From positions 36,911,954 to 36,975,953 of the forward strand of contig NC_053139.1 of the NCBI RefSeq assembly GCF_016808335.1: a DNA stretch of 64,000 bases, given 5' to 3'. Both the position numbers and the translations under genes were made by a program. The number at the start of each line of letters is the position of its first letter. The stretch's first letter is position 1. Positions 1 to 11,400 of the stretch are shown here, one piece after another. The DNA is from Panicum virgatum. Lineage: Eukaryota > Streptophyta > Magnoliopsida > Poales > Poaceae. The notes beneath the pieces are model-generated. The model worked only from the letters and a program-made list of their open reading frames with translations. It was not told the DNA's origin and did no database searches.

Positions 1-1
1 T

Positions 2-409
2 GCCCACAGGGCGGTCGGCGGGTTCGTGAGCCACTGCGGGTGGAACTCGGTGATGGAGAGCCTCGCCGCCGGGAAGCCCCTGCTGGCGTGGCCGATGATC
101 GCCGAGCAGCACCTGAACGCGAGGCACGTCGCCAACATCCTGGGCGTCGGCGTCAGGGTGGCCGTGAGGCCCGGCGCGGGCGTCGTCGGGCGGGCGGACG
201 TGGAGGAGAAGGTGCGGGAGCTCATGGACGCCGGCAGCAAGGCGGCGAGGAGCATGCGGGAGAGGGCCGCGTGGGCGCAGCAGGCAGCGGAGTCGGCGGT
301 GAGCCGCGGTGGAACTTCGGCCACGACGTTGCGGAATCTGGTGGAGGAGCTGCAGCGGACCTACGGTGACGTCGTAGGCAAAGAAAGCGAGGTGAGGGGG
401 ACAAAATAG
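2..409 (+). CDS. UDP-glycosyltransferase, C-terminal part (5' end outside window)
   Basis: This is the C-terminal end of a family-1 plant glycosyltransferase, which moves a sugar from a UDP-sugar onto a small acceptor such as a hormone or phenolic, normally in the cytosol. The frame is open from base 2. It holds the second half of the PSPG donor-binding box: GGFVSHCGWNSVMES, then WPMIAEQHLN. The Gln of AEQ sits at the box's last position, which in characterised family members usually goes with UDP-glucose. About 85 residues follow, with a helical Arg/Ala/Glu-rich tail, ending at TAG 407-409. The conserved WAPQ start of the box and the acceptor domain lie upstream, so subfamily and acceptor cannot be named. 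A valine codon GTG at 26 is not a start; the frame simply continues from outside. Confidence 0.93.
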   Translation, partial: AHRAVGGFVSHCGWNSVMESLAAGKPLLAWPMIAEQHLNARHVANILGVGVRVAVRPGAGVVGRADVEEKVRELMDAGSKAARSMRERAAWAQQAAESAVSRGGTSATTLRNLVEELQRTYGDVVGKESEVRGTK

Positions 410-1860
410 TCTTTAATTTCTCCAGGTTCAGTTTTATAAAAGTGTCAGTTAATTTGTTCTATGCCTTTTGCCTGTGTTAATGTAAGCCTGTGTTCCCTGA
501 ATTTCTCCATATTGTTCATCGGGGTGGCCAATTGACCGCACAATTTTGAGTCATAAGAAAAGCTTACTTCTTTTTACGGAAAAGCTACACGGAGAGGGCT
601 CTCGATTTAGGATAAATCGAGAGCCCCCCTGTTACTTCTACCAGTAGATGGCTAGGTAATTTCACAGAGACAAGAAAGTAACAACAAAGAGAAGAAAGTA
701 ACAAAATAAAATCAACAACTCCGGCGACGGGATTCGGGGTTCCATGAGGGCGGTTGGTGGGCGGGACGGACGGCGGCGGATGCCGCCGGCCGCGGGCGGT
801 GGTCGAGGCTGGCGGGGTTAGGGATTTGGGGTTTCTGGGTTGCAGGTGGGGGTTCCATGGCCGACGGGTATAGAGGGATGGCCGGGAGAGGCCGCCGGCC
901 CGGCGGTGGTGGTGGGTTGAGGGCGGCGAGGCCGGCGGCGATGGCGCCGCCGGGCGGGTGGGGGGAGGCCGGTTGGGCGGTGCCGGCGGCGGGGGCATCT
1001 GTGGAGGAGGATGGGGTGGCGGAGGGGAAGAGGAAGAGGAAGGGGGAGGGGGTGGAGAGGGCAGCGCTCGCCGGAGCGCTCGCCGGCGTCCGAGACGACG
1101 CCGGTGAGATGGGCGGCGGGTCGAGGGCGGGGGTGGGCGGGATCGGGCGGCGGGGTGGTCCTGTGCCATGAATGGCGCGAGCTAGCGGCTGGGGTTGAGG
1201 GGTGGTGGCTCCGGCGGCGGTGCCGCCGCCGGAGCCGGTCGGATGGTGGCGGCGGGGGCGAGAGATGTGGAGCAGCGAGGCGAGGAAGCTCTTGTCTGCG
1301 GGGTAGCGGGTTCAGGGAGGAAGAAGATGGAATGCAGTGGGCCTACGCAAGATTTTTTGTGGTGGGGGTTCTCGCGATACGCTATATGGAGAGAGCTCTT
1401 GCTCTAGTTGCCTCCTTTTTATCTAGTCTCTTTTCCTTTTCCAGCATGATTGTTCGAGCTTCTTTTTCACAACAGCTGAGCTTGAGCTCCTACCAAGATG
1501 TCCGTCCATGTCCTGCTAGTGCGAAGGGCCTGCTAATTGCCAAATTTACGGTCGGCTGATGGAAATGGAAGCATTCCCTATGCTTGAATTCGGACATAGG
1601 ATTGTGAACGTGTAGTCTGTGTCTCCTTTCCGTTTTCATCATGTCATGTTTTTCTCATTGATTCCCCAAACAAAAGCCTCATCTAAATCTACATATACAA
1701 AAATGGCAACTTTGTGCGATAAAGTTATATGAAAAATTAAAAAGAACAATATAGAAATCAAAATAGCAAACAAAATTTTGAAACAAAACTTCAAGAGAAA
1801 ATGTTACAGAAATTAGACAAGAGTTTTTAATCAAAAGCTCATCAAAATCATTGAAATTTG
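410..1860. other. UTR/intergenic with a GC-rich segment; no supported gene
   Basis: The UGT 3' UTR probably occupies the first 100-150 bases. About 700-1300 is very GC-rich and proline/glycine-codon-like in several frames on both strands, with no recognisable domain. It is bracketed by a hairpin at 596-626 and by a related GAGAGCTCTTGCTC sequence near 1390, which hints at an inserted element, but I could not define ends or a TSD. The AT-rich remainder shows nothing further. Confidence 0.4.
596..626. repeat. Perfect 13-bp inverted repeat (hairpin)
   Basis: gggctctcgattt (596-608) and its exact reverse complement (614-626) are separated by 5 nt. The hairpin lies at the edge of the GC-rich block and may mark a transposon end. 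Confidence 0.8.
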
Positions 1861-2705
1861 GAAGAAATTGGAGACAAAAATTAAAAAAACAAGGAAAAAT
1901 TTAGAAATGAAGGAATTTAAGTGAACAAGCTTACATAGTCGTGGCTGATTTCTTTTCTACATTAGGCTTGTTTTGTATGGATTTTGTCGTATTTTCACAT
2001 TCTTATTGTATTCGAGTCTGTTTATGTTACATTATAGTGTTGTTGTTCGGTTCTCGATATATACGTTTCGTATTCACTCGCCGGTGATACGTGTTGGATC
2101 AAATGAAAATTTCTACTAGAAAACGTTGCGTGCTTTAAAAATAAGTAATGATTACATGACGAAAGAAAGGAGAAACGGCGGTATGCACTCAGCACTCTCG
2201 TCCCTCTGTTCTAGTAAACTTTTGTCTTGAACAAATGGCCACTAAGTTTCAGTGGACCGATTGAGTGTCAGATGAGTCGATCGATTCATGAAGAAATTGG
2301 AGACAAAAAACTAAAAAACAAAGATAACAATTAGAAATGTATGAATTTAAGTGAACAAGCTTATATAGTCATGGCTGATTTTTTTTTTCAATATGGATTT
2401 TGTAATATTTTTACATTCTTATTGTATTCGAGTCTGTTTAGTATACAATATAGTGTTGTTGTTCGGTTCTCATTATATGCATTTCGGATCCACTCGCCGG
2501 TGATGATGTTGGACAAAATCAAAATTTCTAATAGAAACGTTGCGCGCTTTAAAAATAAGTAATGATTGTTACATGACCAAAGAAAGGAGAGACGGCGTGC
2601 ACTCTGGTCCCTCTGTTCTACGGAACTTTTGTCTTGAACAAAATGGCCACTAAGTTTCAGTGGGCCGATTGAGTGTCAGATGAGCCGACCGATTCATGAA
2701 GAAGT
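1861..2705. repeat. Tandem direct duplication, two diverged copies of about 420-430 bp
   Basis: Copy 1 starts at gaagaaattggagac (1861) and copy 2 at the same sequence near 2289. Both run through AAGTGAACAAGCTTA, CATTCTTATTGTATTCGAGT, a GTTGTTGTTCGGTTCTC block, CACTCGCCGGTGAT, and CCACTAAGTTTCAGTGG, ending at gattcatgaagaa. They differ by scattered substitutions and small indels. No protein-coding capacity is apparent. Confidence 0.85.
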
Positions 2706-3146
2706 CGCGACGTCGTGCATGACTAGCAGCAAGTTGTGGCAGGCAGCCGGCTAGTGCTTTGGAGAAAACTTTTTTCTCTCCCAAAAGCAAGAGATGACCA
2801 CTAACAGGTCTACAGCTAGCTGACACCGTGACTCGCGTTCATGCGCACCGGCGGATCAAGTCGATTGGTCTCCCAGTAGTCCAATTCCGCGGCTGTAGCT
2901 CAACCGTGCGAGACTGGCAAAGGAGTCCGAGTCAACCCAGCGTCGTCTTGTCTTGACTCTTGCGGAAAATATTGTGCCCCCACCCATGGCGCATTTTCGC
3001 ACTACAAGATTGGGCCACGGGCTCTCTGAAACATTCCAGGTTAATTTTCTTGCGCACTTTAATCTTTGATAATAAGCGGCCGCTTCCTTCTGATGGTCTC
3101 CTTTTTCAGGTGGTGTGACGGGGAAAGTTAATATGATGAAATCTTA

Positions 3147-3502
3147 GGGGCCGTTTGGATCCTCTCATTTTGGAGGAATTGAAATCTACTACTATATAAA
3201 CTAGACTATTTGGCTTAGAATTTGACATCCCACCACTTTTCAAAGTTTAGATATAAGCATATGGTGGGGGATGGAAATTGATACCACCAAGCTATGTTTC
3301 TATTCCATAACTTATAATACGCTCTTTAGTGCACTCCTCTATATATACTAGAAATATAACATATAAGTATCTTTCTGACTCCCTCGTACGGCCAATAATA
3401 ATATACAAATGTATTTTGTATATAATCATATTAGCTTAATAGATTTGTGTCTAAATTATGATTATTAGAATGGAATTCAATTCAAAGGTTCCAAACTGTG
3501 CC
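3147..3502. mobile_element. Tourist-like MITE (PIF/Harbinger type)
   Basis: The left end ggggccgtttggatcct and the reverse complement of the right end ggttccaaactgtgcc form terminal inverted repeats. Both ends are flanked by TTA (3144-3146 and 3503-3505), the target duplication typical of PIF/Harbinger elements. The element is 356 bp, AT-rich and non-coding. Confidence 0.75.
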
Positions 3503-3979
3503 TTAGATAACTGATTTCAATATCTTTTCTAAACCATTTGAAGAACTTTTTCAGGCAAGTTATTTTGGAAAAAAAAAAGATCTTGAAAATATACGTAAGG
3601 ATGTTGCTCTTGTGAATAAACTTATGCCAATAAGTGTTTGGGTAAAGTTTCCAATAAAAATTTTCGGGAGATGAAAAGTGAAGTCAGGAGGAAGGCTCGT
3701 TGTGTGTGCTAGTTAGGCTCACTACACACACAAAAACAAAGACTAAAGTTTAGCGCTAGTTGTGGAGTGTGTTAATAGCCTAAACATGTGCTAATCAAAG
3801 GTTCATGGATGCAAATGTTTAATTCTTATGTTTGACATCCAAATAAGTGTTAAAATATAGCTTAGGATCCAAATAGGACCTGATCGTTGCTTGCTGAATG
3901 GATGCATCCGTTTCTCTCAACCCTATCTTTCTCCTTTCTGCAGGCAAGCAGCAAGGGAGTTGCCTACCGTCTACAGAGT

Positions 3980-4296
3980 CGCCCTGTTTGGTTTAGTGGC
4001 ATTAGGTTATTGTAGCAAACTTTGACAATTAATTAGGGATATTAAATAAAGTCAGTTTATAAAACTAACTCCACAACTCATGCGCTACTTCGCGAGACGA
4101 TCTAATGAGGCCTTTGACTGCATAATTAGAGGATGGTTACTATAACATTATTGTAGTAAATGATTGATTGATTAGGTTCATTAGATTCGTCGCGCAAAGT
4201 TACATCCATCTGTAAAAATTTTTTATAAATAATCTTTATTTAGTATTTTATACATGCAAAATTCCCTTCTAGCGGTAGTGTGAACCAAATAGGGCG
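3980..4296. mobile_element. TIR MITE of about 317 bp
   Basis: cgccctgtttggtt at the left and aaccaaatagggcg at the right are near-perfect inverted repeats around an AT-rich non-coding core. I see no convincing target duplication. Just beyond, ggcgtggtcagct occurs twice in tandem (4294-4306, 4311-4323). Confidence 0.7.
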
Positions 4297-4489
4297 TGGT
4301 CAGCTATCGAGGCGTGGTCAGCTGAGGAAAGGGGGGGCACTAGCTGCCGAATTAAACTTGCGAGGCATCATCACTTGTTCATCGATCACCATGTGGGGAC
4401 CACCAAAAGAGAGAAATCCATGTAGAGAATTATAAAATTCGAGATAAACAATGGGGGCCAGCCAAAGCTCCAATTCCTCCTGTGAGGCC

Positions 4490-4497
4490 TATAAATA
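4490..4497 (+). promoter_or_regulatory. TATA box of the small secreted peptide gene
   Basis: tataaata lies 61 bp upstream of the ATG at 4558. Transcription should begin near 4520-4525, downstream of the earlier in-frame ATG at 4516. This is why the start at 4558 is preferred. Confidence 0.7.
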
Positions 4498-4557
4498 CGG
4501 GCCTGCGAGATACGCATGGTTTCGCCAAGCAGAGCGGCTGCCTTCGGCTATCCACAG

Positions 4558-5222
4558 ATGGCGTCCTTCGCCGGAGCCGCCCGTCTCCTGACGCTGCTGC
4601 AGGTCGCGCTGCTCGTCGTCTCCGCGGTGCTGATGAGCGGCTCCGCCGTCTGCCACGGAGCCCGGGACGTCGGTGAGTTACCATCCATCTCCCAGACTGC
4701 TCCTTTGTCCCCATTCTTACTTAGACCTTATTTAGATGCAAAATTCGAAATTTCAAAACTATTTTGTGGAACCATGTATGGAGTATTAAATCTAGACAAA
4801 ATAAAAAATTAATTGTATAGTTTGCTTGTAAATTACAAAATCAATTTAATGAGCCTAATTAGGTCATAATTAGACAATAAATTACTACAGTAAAGCTACA
4901 ATAAATATGTGGCAGTGACAGATTAATTAGTCTTAATAAATTTATCTTGTAATTTACAGACGAGTTTTGTAATTAATTTTGTGATTAGTATACGTTTAAT
5001 ACTTCAAATGTGCAAAGATTTCATTTCAAAAATTTTATACAGTGCATCTAAACAAGGCCTTAGTTTTTTTTTTTTGAAAAAACCTCTCTTACTTGGCTGA
5101 TTAATTAAGCATTTCCAGGATTAGGCGTCCGGCACGGATGGACAGGATGGCCCAGGTGGCCCAGGGGTGGCAGGCTTCGTCCTGGCGGTTCGGTACCCAC
5201 GGCGCCTCCACCGGCACCCTGA
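4558..5222 (+). CDS. Small secreted peptide precursor, 72 aa, two exons
   Basis: Exons are 4558-4672 and 5119-5222, with donor g|gtgagt, acceptor ttccag|g and phase 1. The predicted 72-residue product starts MASFAGAARLLTLLQVALLV, a clear signal peptide, with likely cleavage after SGSA-V-C-HG. A short Trp/Arg/Gly-rich middle follows (GWTGWPRWPRGGR). The extreme C-terminus is RPGGSVPTAPPPAP. A signal peptide plus a Pro-rich C-terminal block is the layout of precursors for secreted peptide hormones. VPTAPPP can be aligned with the CLE core (VPTGP.P) or with the PSAP of IDA, but the normally invariant CLE Gly is Ala, so no family is assigned. The intron holds a Tourist-like MITE. AATAAA signals follow at 5298 and 5332. 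Function is inference only; a non-coding transcript cannot be excluded. Confidence 0.6.
4724..5059. mobile_element. Tourist-like MITE inside the peptide-gene intron
   Basis: The ends gaccttatttagatgca and tgcatctaaacaaggcc are inverted repeats, flanked by TTA on both sides (4721-4723 and 5060-5062). It makes up most of the 446-bp intron, in AT-rich non-coding sequence. A related remnant occurs at about 12366-12570. Confidence 0.8.
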
Positions 5223-5297
5223 TGGCTGCCTACTGCCATCATCACATTCCCAGCTCGGAGGTGCACAGCTCCAGTACTGAGAAAATATAAAACGAAA

Positions 5298-5337
5298 AAT
5301 AAAAACATCACATGTACTTGGGTTTGGTGTGAATAAA
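5298..5337 (+). terminator. Polyadenylation signals AATAAA (two)
   Basis: aataaa at 5298-5303 and 5332-5337, 76 and 110 bp after the stop of the secreted peptide gene. Confidence 0.5.
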
Positions 5338-5339
5338 CC

Positions 5340-5830
5340 TGGTGATGCCAGTGCAAATGGCCGACGGCACTGCAGCTAGGTGCCGAGACATTGATGTAAA
5401 ACGTATTTTGTACCTTTCAGTTCAGAATAAAGCTAGCGGAGTAATAACAGGTCAAGCTCACACTCAGCAAGCTTCCCGTGCGGAATGCGATTCTTTTTCT
5501 GTGATGCAAGCAACACTGGACTAATGATGTATGCCGTCATTTAAGCGAAGTTGAATTTGCAACAGAGACACCCTCAGATGTTGCATTAGGGATAACTCTC
5601 AAGCACAACAGACAAAGCAGAATAACATATATTGGAACAAGCTAAGATTATCAATTTTGAGCACTCTCTCTGCTCAAAAGTGGCTATAAAGCCTACAAAG
5701 AGTGCAATTGTTTCTTTGAATGTGAAGGTGTTTAGAACCCCATTGTACATGGGATTCTATAATGGCGCAGTGGGCAAAGGCTTCCATCATTCGTTATTCA
5801 CATGGTTACCACTTACCAGCTCCAAGGCTA
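5340..5830. other. Convergent intergenic / 3' UTR space
   Basis: This lies between the peptide gene (+) and GLB3 (-). Short open frames (e.g. 5342-5524, 5632-5925) have no recognisable domain, and one overlaps the GLB3 last exon antisense. It probably carries the GLB3 3' UTR. No gene is supported. Confidence 0.5.
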
Positions 5831-5837
5831 GAATGGG

Positions 5838-7706
5838 TTACTCAGCTGGTTTGCTTGTTGCATGTTTGCAGGCTACTCCTTGGCTCTGTTGCCTTGTCAT
5901 CTCATTGCCAGCAACGAGGAAGTAAGCAGTGTGCCTGGTGAAAGAAAAAAATGATACAGGGTCTCAGGGAAACCAATGTTTAATTATGAGGCAAAAGGCA
6001 GAGACAATTAATTCGTTATGCAGACCTGAAAAAGTTCATCATTTTGGTTTTTGAGTCAGCATCTATGCTTTCAGTTGTATCCAAAGCTTGCCGCATGTGG
6101 TGCAGCCACCGCTCTGCAGCTCGGTGGGTTACCAGGAATGGTCGATGTCGTCCTATAAGGGCAGGATGTCCTGCAAGAGAAATCAGATAGAGAGGTCTTA
6201 CAAATCAAGATTCCCTCCAGAAAACTGAGCACAAAAAATCAAGTGCAAGAGCATTGCCAAGATCACTACAGAATGTTAATCACACCAAATAGGCAAAAAA
6301 TAAAAGTGACACACAACATGAAGACATTCATTTGTTTGGTCGCTTCATGCAGATCATATAACCAAACAGATAAAAGCAAGACGGCATGGAATGGCTAAGT
6401 GAAACTTGCTCCCCTCAGAAGATAGGTGAAATAGGTGACATGGAACAAAGCAATAACTGAAAATGAAAAAAATATTTGCTCCCCTCAGATCAATTGAGGG
6501 ATGAACAAATCAGCAGATCAGATCAGTAGGGCAACAGTTTACGAATGAGAAAAACAATAGATCATTGTTGGGTGCTATCAGGCTGTCACCGTCAGACATG
6601 AAGCACTCAAACAAATATTGCAGATAAATATATGGTAAAAGAATTGAATCAACAGAAGGAATACATACTACTGTCACAGGGGTACTCTTCTGGTCAAACA
6701 AAAGAAGCATCGACAGAAGGCAAAATCAAAACAGTAAGAGAATACAAATAGGGCTAAATTGCATACTAATTTCTCACCTAAAAGGCTAAAGTTTAAGACT
6801 TTTACAGACTTGTTCCCCCATGAAGTTCAGCTTTTCACATGCTGACAAAATTCATCTCAGACGTGAAAGTTGTTATCAACCATTGAGTGATTCCACCGAT
6901 GCATTAGCAGTAGATAGTTCACGACTCATAAATATCATAGTTGATAGCAAGTGCTTAATCTGCAGAACAGCATGGACCGTCCAATCCAACTGCAAGATCA
7001 TCCAGTCACCTACTTCTCAGGCTTCAGAAACACGACTGATTAAACCAAAGCAACGATTCCTCCACGCTAAGGCTAAACTAAACAACTCGCCCCGAAAATT
7101 CTATATAAAATCATCCACTTCATCATTGACCCAATTCAGTAAACTAAGTGGCAGATGAGCTCAATCGTCACTTGCTCCTCACCGCAATTCCTCATCAACC
7201 AAGTAAACTACCACATGGAGACTGACAGTTCAGAGACTAGAGAAGGCAAGTGGCAAGCTAGTAGGAACTAGGAAGTAGCAGTAGTTAGTTACCTCTCCTC
7301 TGGGAGAAGAGCGGCGGGCCGCCCATGCGCTGGATCAGGAACTCGTACTGGTTCTGGATGGCGTCCTCCTTCTTCGACCCCGCGAATATCTCGCGGAACC
7401 ACTCCTCCTCATCCTCGTACACCCTACCCGATCGGGGTGGGGAGCACGCGGCCACGAAACGCCATCAGAAAATCAACGTGGGCAAAAGCGAAGAGAAAAA
7501 TCCTAGATTGGACTGGACCAGAGCAGAGGGGGCGGCGGCGGGACCGCGGGACCGAGGGCGGACCTGGTGTAGAAGTTGGTGGAGAGGTCGACGAAGGGCT
7601 GCGGGGTGCCGCCGAGGGCCTCGAAGATGTTGCCGTCGTCGATGGCGAAGGCGTCGGCGGCCGCCACGCCGCTCCACTCCGACGCCTTGTCCTGCAGCGA
7701 CTGCAT
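5838..7706 (-). CDS. GLB3: 2-on-2 (truncated) haemoglobin, class 3, complete, 171 aa
   Basis: The four exons in coding order are 7706-7564, 7423-7293, 6170-6026 and 5934-5838. All introns are GT-AG, phases match, and the joined frame is 171 codons plus TAA. The product starts [20 protein letters not shown] and carries the group-II truncated globin signatures: [17 protein letters not shown] with the B10 Tyr at residue 46, [15 protein letters not shown], the proximal His in LIGRH (residue 100), and the Trp of ERWLHHM (113). The C-terminus, [22 protein letters not shown], has the extension seen in plant class-3 globins. These small haem proteins bind O2 and NO and are thought to act in cytosolic or plastid redox and NO handling. 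Length and intron positions look normal and there are no lesions. A minus-strand TATA box lies upstream. Confidence 0.96.
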
Positions 7707-7860
7707 CCCGTCCGGCCCGGCCCGGCCCGGGGCCCCGAAACCGCCCGCAACTCTGCGCCGCGGCGGCGCTGGCCGGCGGAGTTGACTTGCCGGTGGAACG
7801 CGGAGGCTGTGCGCGCGCGCGTGCGTGCGGCTCACGCGACGCGCTCGGCGCTCCCCCGGC

Positions 7861-7866
7861 TTTATA
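7861..7866 (-). promoter_or_regulatory. TATA box of GLB3
   Basis: tataaa on the minus strand, about 155 bp upstream of the GLB3 ATG. It is followed by a GC-rich leader that produces several spurious open frames on both strands. Confidence 0.6.
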
Positions 7867-8437
7867 CCGGCCACGACGCTCCGCCGCCGGCCAATCGGGC
7901 GGCGAGGGCCTGGATCCGGCGGGGCCCAGGTGTCGGTGAGGGAGGCGAGCCTGCGCCGCGGGCCCGCGGATGTCGACATGTGTCACGGCTGGTGGTATTT
8001 GGCGGTATCTTGCGGTGCCGGCCCGAGGCGCCCACGGTTATGATTTATCAGCAGCTGGTTTTCTCCCATTGTTTTCTTTGCTTTCAATTGGAGATGTTTT
8101 TAAACAAATTAGATGAATGTTTGAAAACGTCAGGTTTTCCCGTGACGATTTTGTTGAGTATTAAACATTGTTTTTTGGAGGCCGTGGCCGTGATTATATT
8201 GACTAATACAGCCAGGTGGAATCAAAACATCGCGCGTGAGAGAACCGCAAACGTGACATCGGGCTCGGCAGATGAAGCTATTTCGAAGTACGTTTTTTTA
8301 GATAATGGAAATAGTATCCGGCTTTGACCTCGAGAGGCTACAGCCAAAACAAAGTTTGCAGCCCGAAAGACTGCAATCACTCACACATGACTAAGCAAGA
8401 ATTTTGCAGCCAGCCAATAGTTTGCTGAAAACACTTA

Positions 8438-11400
8438 TTAAGAGCAAATTCTATTACTAAATTTCCAATCATGGTTGGCAAAGATCTGCATGACCAGAAC
8501 CTCCATGGTTCGACACGCCTCCTGTAGCTCCTCCTTGTCTTCATCACACCTTTGTAGCAGAGCCCATAGCCTGAGCCAGTGTGTGCCCCGGTAAAGTACC
8601 TGCATATAAGTTTTAGATGGTGATCTGTTAAACACTATGTCATTCCTACTAAGCCAGATAGCCCAACATAAAGCAGATGCTCCTGTTAGCAGTTTTCGTT
8701 TTAACTTGGTTCCCACCCTTCTAAGCCAATTACCAAATAAATGAGTAATACTTTGAGGTGGACTTAAATCAAAGGTATAGTGTACAACTCGCCACAGGAA
8801 TTTGGCCACATGACAGTCAAAAAAGAGGTGTTGAATAGTTTCATCACTAGAGCAAAAGCAACACAGTTTGTTACCATTCCAGTTCCTTCTTATTAAATTA
8901 TCTTTAGTAAGGATAACACCTCTTTTTAGGTACCACATAAAAATTTTAATCTTCAGGGGCATCTTTAATTTCCACAGATGTTTGTCAAACTGTACATTAC
9001 CATTGCTAATAAGTGCATTATACATTGAGCTAACGGTGAACGTACCGGCTTGAGTCAGATTCCAACGAAAGGCATCAGCATTATTATTTAACTGAACATG
9101 ACTAATGCGAGCAACCAAATCATGCCATAAATATAGATTGTGACCTGTCAACGTTCGTCTAAAGGACACGTTAAGAGGTACTCGATCGAAGACTGATGCT
9201 ACCGTTGCATGTTTTTTCCGCACAATATTAAAAAGAGAAGGGTATTGCTGTCTAAGTGTATGACTACCTATCCATTTATCTTCCCAAAAACGTATTTGAT
9301 TGCCATCATTTAACTGAAATGACCCAAAAGTCAGGAAGGAATCTTTTACTTTCATGAGACCAGCCCAAAATTGAGAGTCCCCTGGTTTCTTTTGAACTTG
9401 AGCAATAGTCTCATTCTTTAAGTATTTCTTTCTTAATAAGCTCTGCCACATACCCTCCTTATTAATGAGCTTAAACAACCATTTACTCAACAAGCATCTG
9501 TTTTGTATATCGAGGTTCTTAATGCCTAACCCCCCGACTTCTTTAGGTTGACATAAGACATTCCATTTGGCTAATCTATATTTCTTTTTATGTTCTTCTG
9601 ATTGCCAAAAGAATCTGGACCGATAATAGTCTAGTCTTTGAAGTACCTGTTTCGGTACTTCGAAAAAGGATAACATAAACATCGCTAGACTAGTTAAGAC
9701 TGAATTTATCAGAACCAAACGTCCACCGACCGACATATGTTTTCCTTTCCAACTACTAAGTTTTTTCTCAAACTTTTCCTCCACGATATGCCAATCTGCA
9801 TTCCTTAGCTTCCTAAAATGCATTGGTATGCCAAGGTATCTAAAAGGATACATCCCAGATTGACAACCAAACAATTGCGAGTAATGGTGTTCCATCTCCT
9901 TAGCTTGTCCAAAACAAAAAATTTTGCTCTTGTGAAAGTTGATTTTAAGCCCAGATAATTGCTCAAAAGCACATAATATCATTTTCATATTAGTAGCTTT
10001 TTCAGTATCATGGTCCATAAACAGGATGGTGTCGTCAGCATACTGCAAAATAGACAAGCCACCATCTACGAGATGAGGAACAATCCCATTAACCAGACCC
10101 TCGTCCTTGGCTCGATTTATTAATATTGCTAACATATCTGCAACAATATTAAACAAAATAGGTGATAGCGGATCTCCCATCTCAAACCTTTCGAAGTTTG
10201 AAAATTTTGTCCTGTCTGATCATTAATTTTTATGCCCACATGACCCCTTTGAATGAAAGTTTCAATCCATTCACACCATTTTTGTGAGAAACCTTTCATT
10301 CGCAATGTTTGTTGGACGAAACTCCACTTTACTTTGTCATATGCTTTCTCAAAATCTATTTTAAAGATGACTGCACTCTTTTTTTTCCTATGTAGTTCAT
10401 GAATGGTCTCATGTAAAACGACGCCCCCCTCCATGATATTCCTACCAGGAAGGAATGCAGTCTGTGTAGGACTAATAACTTTCTGTGCCACCAGCGAGAT
10501 CCTATTAGTGGCCACTTTGGTGAAAATCTTGAAGCTTACATTAAGCAAACATATGGGTCTGTACTGTTGGATTCTAATGGCGTCTTTACACTTTGGTAAT
10601 AAAATAATTGTTCCAAAGTTGAGGCTATAAAGAGGTAGCTCCTGTTTATGAAACATTGCGAACATTGCCATAAGGTCATCCTTAATTGTTCCCCAAAAAG
10701 CCTGATAGAATTCAGCCGGGAAACCATCAGGCCCTGGGGCCTTATTATGTTCCATTTGAAAAATAGCCTCTCGTACCTCCGCCTCAGTAAACTCTGAAGT
10801 TAGGATCTCATTTTCTATATTCATTACTTGGGGAATGTCATCTATTCGAGTCTCATCCAGATTAAAATTATTATTATCTGATGGACCGAAAAGACCTTTG
10901 TAATATGTGGTGATATATTTCTTTAATTCATCATCGCCACTTACTATATGGTTCCCATCCTGTAACTTATAGATTCTCGTTTTCCTGTGTTTTCCATTGG
11001 CAATCAACTGAAAGTATTTGGTGTTTGAGTCACCTTCAAGTAACTCCTTAACCTTTGCCTGTTGATACCATTTAATTTCTTCTTCTCTAAGCATTTCAGC
11101 CAGCCTAGTTTTTAAGTATTGTTTTAAATCCACCTCTTGTGGTGATAGAATACAAGTTTCCGCTTTTTTGTCTAAACTGTCCAACTTGTCCAATATTTTT
11201 TTCTTTTCCTTTTTTAGAATTCCACTTGTATTCTTAGCCCATCCCCGCAGGTGTTGACGAAGTCTCCTAATCTTAGTTTGCCATGTTTCCATCGGGGTGG
11301 GTCCCGGATCCACACTCTCCCATACCTCCTTTACCATATCCATGAAACCATCACGAAGCAACCAACCCAGTTCAAACTTAAATTGGTACTGGGTAGCGTT

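Noticed and set aside
585..1559. Overlapping 100-190-codon frames on both strands
   Set aside because: GC-rich low-complexity sequence read in several frames at once; Pro/Arg/Gly composition, no domain, no splice model.
7465..7986. Minus-strand frames of 158-173 codons upstream of GLB3
   Set aside because: They extend the GLB3 exon into its 5' UTR and past the TATA box; the real start is the ATG at 7706.
7325..8327. Long frames (204 and 296 codons, +) across the GLB3 first exons and promoter
   Set aside because: They are antisense shadows of GLB3 exons 1-2 and its GC-rich leader; the minus-strand gene explains the openness.
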